NCBI GenBank assembly: GCA_965368185.1
Contig: CBDULZ010000015.1
Coordinates: forward strand, 1 to 64,000
Direction: 5' to 3'
From: Kriegella sp965368185
GTDB lineage: Bacteria; Bacteroidota; Bacteroidia; Flavobacteriales; Flavobacteriaceae
Length of the DNA stretch: 64,000 nt
A program made the position numbers and the translations under genes. The notes under the pieces were generated by a model, which was given only the letters and a program-made list of their open reading frames with translations, did no database searches and was not told the DNA's origin. Of this stretch, positions 16,836 through 25,739 are shown piece by piece. Every line of letters starts with the position of its first letter. Within the stretch, counting starts at the first letter, position 1.

Positions 16836-19067
16836 TTAAAAAACAACAGAAATTTTAGCTCGGGCATAAAATGGGCTTCCCGGTGTAAAGTGAATTTCCT
16901 CTACAGGAGCCGACTCATTAAACAGTCTACTTTCTGTAGCAAATTGCGTCTCGTTCCATTCGGTATCGAACAAATTCTCGACAATAATACCAAAGGTCCA
17001 ATTCTTTATGGAATAATTGAGGTTGAAATCAGTTACGAAATAACCTTCGGCCACAATAGAGTCATCTTCATTGGCCGGGCGATCCCCTATAAAACGATAG
17101 TTCAAGCCACCTGAAAAGTTTCCTATGTCCCTAAAAGAGAATCCTCCAGAGGAAGTCAAGTCAGGGGATAATGGAATATAATCCTCACCATCAGGTTCTT
17201 CGGTACTTCTAGCAAACGTATAATTGATATCCCCATTAAAATACAGCCAGTCGTTAAGTTGATATCTAAGACCAAAATCAGCGCCATATCTTTTTGTTTT
17301 ACCACTGGGTTCTACAATGCCCGCATCACCTACATACACAAATTCCTGGTTTAGGAAAAGACTCCACAAAGCCGCATTTACCACCACGCGGTCAGCTGGT
17401 TTTACAATGGCTCCCAAATCGGCGCCATAAGCCGCCGGGAGAATCTCCTTGCCATTATTCGCCGTAACCACCCTGCTGTCGTTCGAGTGAAATCCTATGC
17501 CACTCTTTGCAAACAACTGAAGGCTCTTCGAGGCAGCATACAATACATTCAATTTTGGGCCTAAAAACAGCTTGTCTTCGCTCTTATGGTCATAGGTTTC
17601 GGTTAGAAAATTATCATAATCAAATTTAAAATAATCCAATCGGAGTCCTGGGTTTATTGTCCAGTTGTTTTTTTTGTAAGTAGCATTTATAAATCCGTAC
17701 ATGTTCAATTCGTCAACATCGCCGAAAGCCAACTGCTCTAAAGTTGTTTTTCTATTCAATGTTCTTGATAACTCTACATCATTAACATCGTCGTATCGGA
17801 AACCAATACCGGATTCATACTTAAATTGGGTATCATGATCACCGACATGAAATGAACGTTCATAAGCGGTTTCTGCACCTATTATGGTTCGATCTTCAAA
17901 TTGTCTTATTTGATCGCCATTAACAGGATCTTCAAGAAAGAATGTGAAGTTTGAAAATAGTTCGAAATCATATTTTGACACGTAGGCCTTCGATTTTAAG
18001 CGGGAATGCTCATCGAGTTGTTTGCTATGGTTGATCCACAGGTTGGAACGACTGGTATGTCCTCCCTCGGTATCGTCGATAGCCCCGAATCTACCAATTA
18101 AACCTTGGTCTACGGCACGTTGTGGTATTTGGCCCGAAGCATCCCATTTGCTTTGGAAGTGTGAAATACTTAAACTTAAATCCTGGTCTTTTCGGTTATT
18201 ATAATTGTAACGGCCCATGATATTGAAGCGATTAAAACTCTGGGGAGAATCAAAAAAACCATCGGTCAAAACCATTTCCGAAGCGATATAGGCATTGTTG
18301 TAATCATCCTCAACGATCTTGAACATACTCAGTGCCCTTAATGTATTGAACTGACCGGCTTCCAATGCAATGGAGTTGCTCTTGATATTTTTCTTGGTTT
18401 TTAGATCGATGTAACCCGCTGTATTAAAATTTCCTTTATCAGCGTAATACGGACCCTTTCCAAAATCAATATTGTCAATGGTTTCAGGTATTATAAAATG
18501 CATATCCGAATAGCCTTGGCCATGTGCATGGGAAACCATATTCACAGGAAGTCCATCAACATTTATGGCGATATCGGTGCCATGGTCAATATCGAAACCT
18601 CTTAAAAAAATCTGCTCCGCTTTACCACCGCCTGCATGTTGGCCAATGATTAGTCCGGGTACTTTTCGTAGTATTTCTTGCGATGATTTTATGGGATTTG
18701 CCTTTACATCGACATTTACAAAGGTGCTCAGTGCGTTTACCTTTGAAACCAACACGACCTGTTCCAGTGAAACGACCGATTCTTTAAGTGCTATTTTGAT
18801 AGTGCTATCGAGGTGTTTTTCTTCAATGGTTATTTGGTGGTTCGAATATCCCAAACTGTAAAAAAACACGATATCTCCTACAGAAATATCGTCAAGCTCA
18901 AAATAACCCGAAACATTTGAATAGGTATATCCCCCTGTTGTTTTGTTATATACCCCGACCCCTTCTAAAGGGATATTATCTTCGGATACTATAGTGCCAT
19001 TGAGTTCATGGGCGCTTAGCCAATGACCTACAAAGAATAATGCAAAAAATATGATAAATTGTTTCAT
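16836..19067 (-). CDS. TonB-dependent receptor with N-terminal carboxypeptidase-like domain
   Basis: The ATG at 19067 (MKQFIIFFALF) begins a clean signal peptide; the upstream ATG at 19115 is ignored. About 743 residues. An N-terminal carboxypeptidase-regulatory-like domain (HELNGTIVSEDN to about residue 95) precedes the plug, which includes ILRKVPGLIIGQHAGGG and a His-rich segment VSHAHGQGYSDMHF. The rest is a 22-strand-type barrel ending in aromatic Phe (KISVVF). It imports a ligand across the outer membrane using TonB energy. It lies 144 bases after the His-rich protein gene and in the direction of the NRPS operon, so it is probably the uptake receptor for the peptide product or its metal complex. 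The ligand is inferred. Confidence 0.88.
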   Translation of the reverse strand: MKQFIIFFALFFVGHWLSAHELNGTIVSEDNIPLEGVGVYNKTTGGYTYSNVSGYFELDDISVGDIVFFYSLGYSNHQITIEEKHLDSTIKIALKESVVSLEQVVLVSKVNALSTFVNVDVKANPIKSSQEILRKVPGLIIGQHAGGGKAEQIFLRGFDIDHGTDIAINVDGLPVNMVSHAHGQGYSDMHFIIPETIDNIDFGKGPYYADKGNFNTAGYIDLKTKKNIKSNSIALEAGQFNTLRALSMFKIVEDDYNNAYIASEMVLTDGFFDSPQSFNRFNIMGRYNYNNRKDQDLSLSISHFQSKWDASGQIPQRAVDQGLIGRFGAIDDTEGGHTSRSNLWINHSKQLDEHSRLKSKAYVSKYDFELFSNFTFFLEDPVNGDQIRQFEDRTIIGAETAYERSFHVGDHDTQFKYESGIGFRYDDVNDVELSRTLNRKTTLEQLAFGDVDELNMYGFINATYKKNNWTINPGLRLDYFKFDYDNFLTETYDHKSEDKLFLGPKLNVLYAASKSLQLFAKSGIGFHSNDSRVVTANNGKEILPAAYGADLGAIVKPADRVVVNAALWSLFLNQEFVYVGDAGIVEPSGKTKRYGADFGLRYQLNDWLYFNGDINYTFARSTEEPDGEDYIPLSPDLTSSGGFSFRDIGNFSGGLNYRFIGDRPANEDDSIVAEGYFVTDFNLNYSIKNWTFGIIVENLFDTEWNETQFATESRLFNESAPVEEIHFTPGSPFYARAKISVVF

Positions 19068-19211
19068 AATATAAATTTTAGATGATTGGTTATTACCCAC
19101 ATCAAATAATGTCATCCTCTAGGAAGACAGATTGAATGGGAATACTAATTATGGAAATCGCGAGAGGTAAAACTTTGCTTTGGCGAAAGACCAAAACAAT
19201 GGGATAAATGC

Positions 19212-19691
19212 CTAACCCAGCAAGCAGTATCTGGGAGGGTCGTATAATTCATTGGAATAGCCATCACTGTATTTACAGACTATTTCACTAAAATCGTTGC
19301 TTTGATTCAAGTCAAACTGCTTTTGACCAAGGTACTGGGTTTCTACATAATGCTTGTCTATTTTTATTTTGGTCGTGAGCGCATCTTGTGAATCATCCTC
19401 ATCATTCGAGGCTTTAAAAATGGAATCAAGAAAATCTATAATACCATGATCGTGGTCGGTACCCCCTATTTCATGCTCCATGTGCTTGTGTTTCTTAAAA
19501 GAATCATGGTCTAAAAAGGAATCATGTGACATAATATGACCAGGCATTTCAAAAAAATGCGAAACGGAATGAAGCACAGTACCAATTTGTTGATGCAGTG
19601 GGGCCATTAAATAGCATATTCCCATAAGCACAGCTATCCATTTTACTAAAATGGGTCTGAATTCTTTTAAGAAAGTAGCTACTACTTGCAT
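19212..19691 (-). CDS. His-rich membrane-anchored protein, possible metal-binding
   Basis: 159 residues. A hydrophobic segment near residues 17-33 (WIAVLMGICYLMAP) is a signal anchor or uncleaved signal. It is followed by a His/Asp-rich region: HSVSHFF, HIMSHDSFLDHD, KKHKHMEHE and DHDHG, with about fifteen His in seventy residues. The C-terminus ends YDPPRYCLLG. No enzyme domain is visible. It starts 14 bases after the NRPS stop codon and precedes the TonB receptor, so it is in the biosynthetic operon. A periplasmic zinc, nickel or copper buffer or delivery protein is the simplest reading. Confidence 0.75.
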   Translation of the reverse strand: MQVVATFLKEFRPILVKWIAVLMGICYLMAPLHQQIGTVLHSVSHFFEMPGHIMSHDSFLDHDSFKKHKHMEHEIGGTDHDHGIIDFLDSIFKASNDEDDSQDALTTKIKIDKHYVETQYLGQKQFDLNQSNDFSEIVCKYSDGYSNELYDPPRYCLLG

Positions 19692-19705
19692 TTCGTTACT
19701 ATTCG

Positions 19706-22700
19706 TTATTCCTTTAGAAGTTCAACCAATGTATCTTCGATAAATTTTGCATATTCAGCAATTGTGGGCAGCTCGAATATTTTATTCAAAGGAAAGTTCA
19801 TTTCAATTTCTTCATTTATTCGTGCCGTTACCCGAATAGCGGCAAGCGAATGCCCTCCTAAGGCGATGAAATCGTCATGGACTCCGACCTGTTTTAATCG
19901 CAAGACCTCTTTCCAAATCGCGGCCAGAATTTCTTCGATTTCGCCATCTGGAGCAACGAAGGGGGTATCCATTTCCAATTGCGAACTGTTTAGCGCCTTT
20001 AATGCCGCCTTGTCCACTTTTCCGTTCTGTGTTAGCGGAAGCTCCTCCATAAACTTAAAATGGGATGGTACCATATATTCGGGAAGTTCTGCCTTGAGAT
20101 ATTTCACCAATTCTTTAGAAACCACTCGCTGTTTTCCAGTATAATAGGCAACCAATCGTTTTTGTCCCGACTCATTTTCACCGGGTTCTTGATACCCGAT
20201 TTCATCAATAATTCGCTTTACTTCCTTCTCATCAATAAATTCATTTATTTCATCGAGGGTTTCTTTTCGGGTTTTATGACCCATACGAACATCCCAACTA
20301 TAAGGGAATGCATAGTTACTATACCCCTTTTGCTTTTTATGTACATATATACCTACTTGGTTGATTAAACAATTGGTCGAACGACCTGTATCCGTTGGCC
20401 GCACCCAGTCTACCTTTTCCTTTAGGTAGGTCAACATTTCCTCTAATTTCACATCGCTATATCTGTAAAAATCGATGAACTGCACTTTTTCAAAAGTTCT
20501 GTCCGTATTGAACATCGAAACATCGAGCAGGTTTTTTACGGCATCTTCTTCCTGATGGTACAGTTTTCGCGCTTCAAGTATGGTCTTATCAATAGTGTCA
20601 ACATCTACATTTTTATCCCAAAACAATTCCTCGGTCAAGCGGGTCTCAAAAAACTGTCCTCGTGAGAGTCCGGTAACCACAAAGGGAATCTCCTTTTCCA
20701 AAGCAATTTGCGTACTTAACGTATAAATTGTTTTAAAACATCCGTTGCAAACGTTTTGGTGACGTTGAAGACTATCCACAAAAATTTTGTTCATATGTTC
20801 CGTAGTGCCGTAGATGTGGTCAACCCCCAGTTTCCGGACGATTTTATCGATATTACCCTTAGCCTGATCCGAAATATAGCCGTTGTCAAGGGTAAAGGCC
20901 AAGACTTTTAGTCCCATACCCATAAGTTGGGCCAAAATATACGTACTATCTTTCCCGCCGCTTAATAGCGAAAGACAATCGTAGTTAGGGTTTTTACCTC
21001 GTTTTGAAATAAGAATGTCCCTAAGTTCGTCCGTGGTCTTAAAATAGCGTTGTGCCTCATCTTTGTATCCTTTAAAGGCATTACATAGATGGCACACCCC
21101 CTTTTCGTCAAAATCGGTATTCGGATAGTTGGAGGGCAAGCCACACTCAACACAGTTAACAACTTCGTTTTCAGCAACGGATTTTTCATTCTCTATTAGA
21201 ACCACGGCGGCATTCGTAACCGCGTTGTGGTTCAGCATATTTGCTTCGATATCGGAGAGTTCTATACGGAAACCTCGTAGTTTGACCTGGTCATCAATCC
21301 TTCCTAAATATTCTAAATCCCCGGATGAGTTTTCTCGGACCAAGTCACCTGTACGATATATTTTTGCACCTTTTATAAAAGGATTTTCAATAAACTTATC
21401 TTGGGTCAAAGCCGGTAAATTGGCATACCCCTCAGCGAGCCCAATTCCGCTTAAATACAGCTCTCCGATAACCCCTTTTGGAACTATATTGTTATAGGAA
21501 TCAAGAACATAGGCTTGCATATTGTCGATGGGCGTTCCTATAGGCACCGATACATCATCGTGTTTGTCTCTGTCAAATTGGGAAACTATACAGCCCACCG
21601 TGGCCTCCGTTGGACCGTATTCGTTATATATTTTTAAGCTCTTGCCAAATGTCTTTTCCGCAGCCATGGCCAGACTTGTTTTAAAGTCTTCACCTCCGAC
21701 TATGATTGTCCCTATTTTTGAATGCGATAAATCCGTGCCCTGCACTAAAGCAAGATGGGAGGGGGTCAGTTTTATACTATTCACTTTGTTATCTGCCAAG
21801 ACTTCCATCAATGAAATATCAGGCCCCTGGCCAGCTTCCTTATAAATTATGACCTCACCTCCGGTCAATAACGGAAGAAAAATTGAAGTAATCGTAAGGT
21901 CAAACCCTATGGATGTAAATAATGGAAATACAAAACTATCGTCATTAGCATAGGCTTTTTTTGCCCAGTTCAAATAGTTGAAAATGGCTCCTTGGGAAAT
22001 CAAAACTCCCTTTGGGTTTCCGGTAGATCCGGAAGTATAAATCATATACGCAATATCGGATGGTTTAGAGGCGCATTCATGGTTTATATATTTCTGATTT
22101 GCAATGTATTCAGAATCCAAATTTAAATCAATAATTTCAGCATCTACATTCTTGATGTTCTTCTTTAATATGGTACTAGTCAACACCAAGGTACAGTCGG
22201 AATCCTTTAAAATAAAGGAAATTCGTTGCGCTGGCTGATCTGAAGGAACGGGAATGAAAGTAGCGCCCGTTTTAAGTATAGCCAGTACCCCGATAATATA
22301 CTCGGGACTCCTTTCGAGGTAAAGTGCCACCCGCTTTCCTGGCCCTACACCTTTTATTTTTAGATAGCCTGCAAGTTGATTTACCTTGGTGCTTATTACG
22401 GAATAGGTGTACGATTCCTTTTTATAACTTATAGCTGTATTATTGGGAACGGAACTTGCTGTTTGGTTAAATTGACCTGCTATTGGTATGAAGGCATCCG
22501 AAGTTATGTGCGTATCGGAAATAAAACTTAATTTTTCGGAGGCGGATACCAATTCTGGCCGGTCGATCGGCTGATCGATATTCTCCAAAAAAGCATCGAC
22601 TAAATTTAGAAAGTGTTTGGGCGCCCTTTCAATTAAATCTTCATCGAAAACGGCGTGATTGTAATCGAGAAGAATATTTATTTCACCTGTAGCATCAAAA

Positions 22701-23851
22701 TCTACAATATGACAACGCATTTGATGTGTAACATCAATATGATTGCTAGGAATCCATTCGGTTTTGGTAGGCTTTCCGTCAAAATCGGGAAAGCTAGCAT
22801 GAATGTAATTCAGAATGGTGTTAAAACTTCGGTTTATTTCAGGGGTAGCCATTCCGGGCTGGGCATATTTTAGATAACTATTCGTTTCCAATTTGACCCG
22901 TTGCAACACAGAATGGAACGTATCGCTTTCCAAAATCTCGGAAACAAGTGGAAAAATTTGAATTAGATAGCCTACGGTTTCTTGAAATTGTTTGGTCGTC
23001 CTGTTATGGTTTGGGGCGCCGATGGACAAGTTCCGCTGTCCACTGACCCGATATAAATAAACAAAGAGCAGACTGGAAAATATATTAAATAAAGTGAGAT
23101 GCGGTGTCCAACTACGGATAGCGGGATCTTGAGCCATTTCTCGAAGTCTGTGTGACCTTTCGAACCCTAATTTTAGGGAAACCCTTGTAGATTTCGTTTT
23201 ATCAAAGGTGTTATCAACTCCATATAATTCCGGCGGTTTTTTAACGGCTTTTATCCGTTCTTCCCAATAACTCCTGAAATTATCATATTTTGAATCATTT
23301 TGACAAGCCTGTTCAAAACTGACATATTCGGCAAACGCGGGTGTAGGTTCAATTTTTTCTAAATTATTTTCGAGAATTCCGGCATAGCATTTCCCAGTTA
23401 GGTCGAAAATCGTCTTTAACGAAACGACGTCTGTAACCAAATGATGCATATTGAGCAACCAGATATATTTTTCAGTCTGTGATTTCACCAATACCGAATC
23501 AAAAATACATTTCGAAATATCGATTTCTTTTAGGCTCCTGTCATACAAAAAAGCTTTGACGTCAGCGTCGCTTTCCATAGATAGATCAATAAATTCACAG
23601 CTCTTTGATATATCGTCTAATACAGTCTGGAATGGTGTACCGTTAGTTTCAAAGAAAACAGTTCTTAGCGCATCTACTTTAGAAATCACCAAATCAAAAG
23701 CCATGCTAAAAACCTTTGGATCAATCTCACCATCAATTTCAAATGAATATGCGGTGTTGTGCAAGGGGACATCTGGATTCAATTTTTGTCCAATCCACAA
23801 TGACATTTGTCCTTGGCTGAGTTCAATATATTTATTATACGTGTTGTGCAT
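19706..23851 (-). CDS. NRPS, C-A-PCP with PP-loop ATPase domain inserted in the A domain
   Basis: 1381 residues. A condensation domain (about 5-430) has HHLVTD at 136-141. The adenylation domain starts near 455, with A3 YTSGSTGNPKG (605-615), A5 NEYGPTEAT (743-751), A7 YRTGDL (832-837) and A8 GRIDDQVKLRGFRIEL (850-865). It is then interrupted at about 892-1225 and resumes with A9 LPEYMVP and A10 NGKVDK. A carrier domain follows with LGGHSL (phosphopantetheine Ser1335). The specificity residues (D651 L652 T655 K694 I717 G719 E744 V752 G753 K1278) read DLTKIGEVGK, one residue from the classic asparagine code. The gene starts 10 bases after the carrier protein gene. No stop or frameshift marks the insert, so it is a true fusion. 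Confidence 0.93.
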   Translation of the reverse strand: MHNTYNKYIELSQGQMSLWIGQKLNPDVPLHNTAYSFEIDGEIDPKVFSMAFDLVISKVDALRTVFFETNGTPFQTVLDDISKSCEFIDLSMESDADVKAFLYDRSLKEIDISKCIFDSVLVKSQTEKYIWLLNMHHLVTDVVSLKTIFDLTGKCYAGILENNLEKIEPTPAFAEYVSFEQACQNDSKYDNFRSYWEERIKAVKKPPELYGVDNTFDKTKSTRVSLKLGFERSHRLREMAQDPAIRSWTPHLTLFNIFSSLLFVYLYRVSGQRNLSIGAPNHNRTTKQFQETVGYLIQIFPLVSEILESDTFHSVLQRVKLETNSYLKYAQPGMATPEINRSFNTILNYIHASFPDFDGKPTKTEWIPSNHIDVTHQMRCHIVDFDATGEINILLDYNHAVFDEDLIERAPKHFLNLVDAFLENIDQPIDRPELVSASEKLSFISDTHITSDAFIPIAGQFNQTASSVPNNTAISYKKESYTYSVISTKVNQLAGYLKIKGVGPGKRVALYLERSPEYIIGVLAILKTGATFIPVPSDQPAQRISFILKDSDCTLVLTSTILKKNIKNVDAEIIDLNLDSEYIANQKYINHECASKPSDIAYMIYTSGSTGNPKGVLISQGAIFNYLNWAKKAYANDDSFVFPLFTSIGFDLTITSIFLPLLTGGEVIIYKEAGQGPDISLMEVLADNKVNSIKLTPSHLALVQGTDLSHSKIGTIIVGGEDFKTSLAMAAEKTFGKSLKIYNEYGPTEATVGCIVSQFDRDKHDDVSVPIGTPIDNMQAYVLDSYNNIVPKGVIGELYLSGIGLAEGYANLPALTQDKFIENPFIKGAKIYRTGDLVRENSSGDLEYLGRIDDQVKLRGFRIELSDIEANMLNHNAVTNAAVVLIENEKSVAENEVVNCVECGLPSNYPNTDFDEKGVCHLCNAFKGYKDEAQRYFKTTDELRDILISKRGKNPNYDCLSLLSGGKDSTYILAQLMGMGLKVLAFTLDNGYISDQAKGNIDKIVRKLGVDHIYGTTEHMNKIFVDSLQRHQNVCNGCFKTIYTLSTQIALEKEIPFVVTGLSRGQFFETRLTEELFWDKNVDVDTIDKTILEARKLYHQEEDAVKNLLDVSMFNTDRTFEKVQFIDFYRYSDVKLEEMLTYLKEKVDWVRPTDTGRSTNCLINQVGIYVHKKQKGYSNYAFPYSWDVRMGHKTRKETLDEINEFIDEKEVKRIIDEIGYQEPGENESGQKRLVAYYTGKQRVVSKELVKYLKAELPEYMVPSHFKFMEELPLTQNGKVDKAALKALNSSQLEMDTPFVAPDGEIEEILAAIWKEVLRLKQVGVHDDFIALGGHSLAAIRVTARINEEIEMNFPLNKIFELPTIAEYAKFIEDTLVELLKE
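20177..21178 (-). other. Embedded PP-loop ATPase (WbpG/PseA-type amidotransferase-like) domain
   Basis: This segment encodes residues of about 892-1225 of the synthetase. It opens with two cysteine pairs, CVEC (900, 903) and CHLC (920, 923), around NTDFDEKGVC, as at the N-terminus of N-acetyl sugar amidotransferases. It continues with the PP-loop SGGKDST (964-970), which binds ATP pyrophosphate and adenylates a substrate oxygen. Further on are CNGC (1035, 1038) and a lone Cys1161 in TGRSTNC; such a CxxC plus Cys set resembles the Fe-S or persulfide cysteines of tRNA thiolases such as TtuA. Family knowledge predicts replacement of an adenylated oxygen by nitrogen or sulfur. The insertion point, A8-A9, is one where methyltransferases interrupt other A domains. 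Confidence 0.85.
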
Positions 23852-23861
23852 AGTGGTGATA

Positions 23862-24104
23862 CTATTGTTCGCCCTTTTTTTCAGAAAGAAATTTTAAAAT
23901 ATGTTCCAAGGTCATAAAGTTCTCAACAATCATATCCTCAGCAGGAATAATCACCTGAAATTCTTGCTCTAGATACGAAATAAGTCGTATCATCCCCATT
24001 GAATCAATAATTCCGCTTCCTAAAAGGTCTTCCTGTTCGCCAAGATCGTTCAATGGTTCGTTGGCAATTTCCTGCTTTATATAGTTGGCTATTTTCGTTA
24101 TCAT
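23862..24104 (-). CDS. Stand-alone acyl/peptidyl carrier protein
   Basis: 80 residues with the phosphopantetheine site GIIDSMGMI (Ser35), in the DltC/ACP style. It overlaps the stop of the upstream A enzyme by four bases (ATGA), so the two are translationally coupled, and it ends 10 bases before the C-A-PCP synthetase. The simplest role is to carry the starter unit activated by the neighbouring A enzyme and offer it to the first condensation domain. It would be primed by the PPTase at 34451-35251. Confidence 0.88.
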   Translation of the reverse strand: MITKIANYIKQEIANEPLNDLGEQEDLLGSGIIDSMGMIRLISYLEQEFQVIIPAEDMIVENFMTLEHILKFLSEKKGEQ

Positions 24105-25672
24105 ATTTCTTTTGCTAAAAGCATTTTTGTAATCTCGGTACGGCTTATTTTTCCAGATCCCGTTCTAGGAAAATCTTCCCTGAATTTAATGGTCTCAGGG
24201 ATAGCATAAGCAGGTAAATAAGGCTTGCAAAAGGTCGTCAAGGAAGCCGCATCAATTTTAGAACCGTCCATGGTGCGAACCACGGCAATTAGTTCCTTAA
24301 CTCCAGTATCCCTCTCAACGACAACAACAGCGACCTCTTTCACTTCTTCATGCTTAAGAAAGGTGAGTTCGATTTCGTCAAGTTCGAGTCGATACCCCCT
24401 TACTTTTACCTGTCTGTCGTTTCTACCATGGAACAAATAATCTCCGTCTTCATTTTCCTGAGCTAAATCTCCTGTTTTATAAAACACATGTTCATATCCC
24501 TCCGCTATTTTCTCTTTATAAAGCGATTTTTCGGTCAATTCCTTATTTTTCCAATACCCCTTCATCATTGTGGCTGTGCGCACGACCAGTTCTCCGATCT
24601 CCCCACGCTGCACTTCCATACCCTTGCTATTTATAATTTTACATTCGGTATTGCCCCAAACCTTGCCTATAGGAATCGGGTCGTCAGTTTTCGGAGGCGA
24701 ATTTAAATGATAGTACGTGCACGCAATCACTTCGACGGGGCCATACAGGTTGCTGAAGGTTGCCTGTGGCCATTTTTCCATTAATGCTCTTAGATGTTTT
24801 GTTATAAAAACTTCACCAATAAACAATACCCATCGCAATGAACTAAAATCATGATTCTCTATATTGCCCTTTAATAAGGTTTGAATAAGCATTAAAGGAA
24901 CCGAATACCAAATCGTTATTTTTTCCTTTTCAACCAACGCAGATAGACTGGCAGGAAATTTTAAATGCGCGTCGGGAATAATTATCGTAGTGCACAAAGA
25001 CATGGGTGCAGAGAAGTAGCCAAACGTGGAAGGATCAAAATGAAGAGGTGCAAAATTCCCAACCCTATCATCTGGGCCAAAATTGTACAAATCTGCAGCG
25101 AGCCTGGCCAAAGCCAGTCCACTTTGATGTGTATGCATGACCCCTTTTGGTGTTCCAGTAGATCCAGAGGTATAAAGTATAAAGGCTAAATCTTGTTCTA
25201 GAATCCAAACGGGTTTATAATTTTCCAGTGAAATGGTAAAAATAGAATCCCAAGAAATACCAGTCGTTCCAACATTTTCGGAAATACCAACAACCGATTT
25301 TAAAAAAGGTGCTTCAGCAGCAATGTTTTTAATTTTTCTGTTTTGTGCCGGTGTTGTGACTAGATGCTCCATTTCACAATCCTCAACCATAAACAATATT
25401 CTTGAAATTGGAATAAAGGGATCCAGGGGAATATAGGCGGCTCCTGCTTTTAATATACCGTAAACGGCAATGGTAGTTTCAAGGCAACGGTTCATGTAAA
25501 TACCGATACGGTCACCTTTTTTTACACCAGCGCTGGTAAAATACTGGGCCAGTTGATTTGATTTTCTTTCAAGATCTTCATACGATATAAATTCATCGAT
25601 ACACCGAAAAGCTTCCTTTTCAGGCACCCTTTTGGCAGCATTTTGAATTATCTGTGCTAAGTTGTAAATCAT
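24101..25672 (-). CDS. Stand-alone adenylation enzyme (AMP-binding)
   Basis: 523 residues, a full A domain without C or PCP. Visible motifs are A3 YTSGSTGTPKG (about 167), A5 YGPVEV, A7 YKTGDL, A8 GRNDRQVKVRGYRLEL and A10 GSGKISR. The Stachelhaus-aligned residues read roughly D, P, F, Y, L, I, L, A, C, K; I cannot match these to a known substrate. Asp at the first position (Asp213 in HFDPSTFG) suggests an alpha-amino acid. It is the first gene of the leftward operon and is coupled to the carrier protein. It may also load the A-less terminal module (32080-34473). Confidence 0.88.
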   Translation of the reverse strand: MIYNLAQIIQNAAKRVPEKEAFRCIDEFISYEDLERKSNQLAQYFTSAGVKKGDRIGIYMNRCLETTIAVYGILKAGAAYIPLDPFIPISRILFMVEDCEMEHLVTTPAQNRKIKNIAAEAPFLKSVVGISENVGTTGISWDSIFTISLENYKPVWILEQDLAFILYTSGSTGTPKGVMHTHQSGLALARLAADLYNFGPDDRVGNFAPLHFDPSTFGYFSAPMSLCTTIIIPDAHLKFPASLSALVEKEKITIWYSVPLMLIQTLLKGNIENHDFSSLRWVLFIGEVFITKHLRALMEKWPQATFSNLYGPVEVIACTYYHLNSPPKTDDPIPIGKVWGNTECKIINSKGMEVQRGEIGELVVRTATMMKGYWKNKELTEKSLYKEKIAEGYEHVFYKTGDLAQENEDGDYLFHGRNDRQVKVRGYRLELDEIELTFLKHEEVKEVAVVVVERDTGVKELIAVVRTMDGSKIDAASLTTFCKPYLPAYAIPETIKFREDFPRTGSGKISRTEITKMLLAKEI

Positions 25673-25707
25673 ATTTTGAGAAGAAATGTGCTATAGAAGC
25701 AATACCA

Positions 25708-25739
25708 AAAAATTTATATTGTTTAACAAAAATACAAAA
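25708..25739 (-). promoter_or_regulatory. Candidate Bacteroidota-type promoter of the leftward operon
   Basis: Read on the minus strand, TTTTG (25739-25735) and TAAATTTT (from 25716) are separated by 18 bases. This is close to the Bacteroidota consensus TTTG, a 17-23 base spacer and TAnnTTTG, except for the last base. It lies about 40 bases upstream of the ATG at 25672. The spacer is covered by the inner part of the inverted repeat at 25713-25756. Confidence 0.4.

Noticed and set aside
16524..17114. 196-codon frame on the plus strand
   Set aside because: It runs opposite to the lipoprotein and TonB receptor genes, whose leader, plug and barrel features are clear; this is a shadow frame.
19706..23851. 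Assembly chimera or frameshift explaining the PP-loop insert
   Set aside because: The frame stays open through both junctions, and A9, A10 and the carrier motif follow with normal spacing, so a true fusion is simpler.
23451..23897. 148-codon plus-strand frame overlapping the NRPS start
   Set aside because: It is antisense to the condensation domain and the carrier protein, with no domain or leader of its own.
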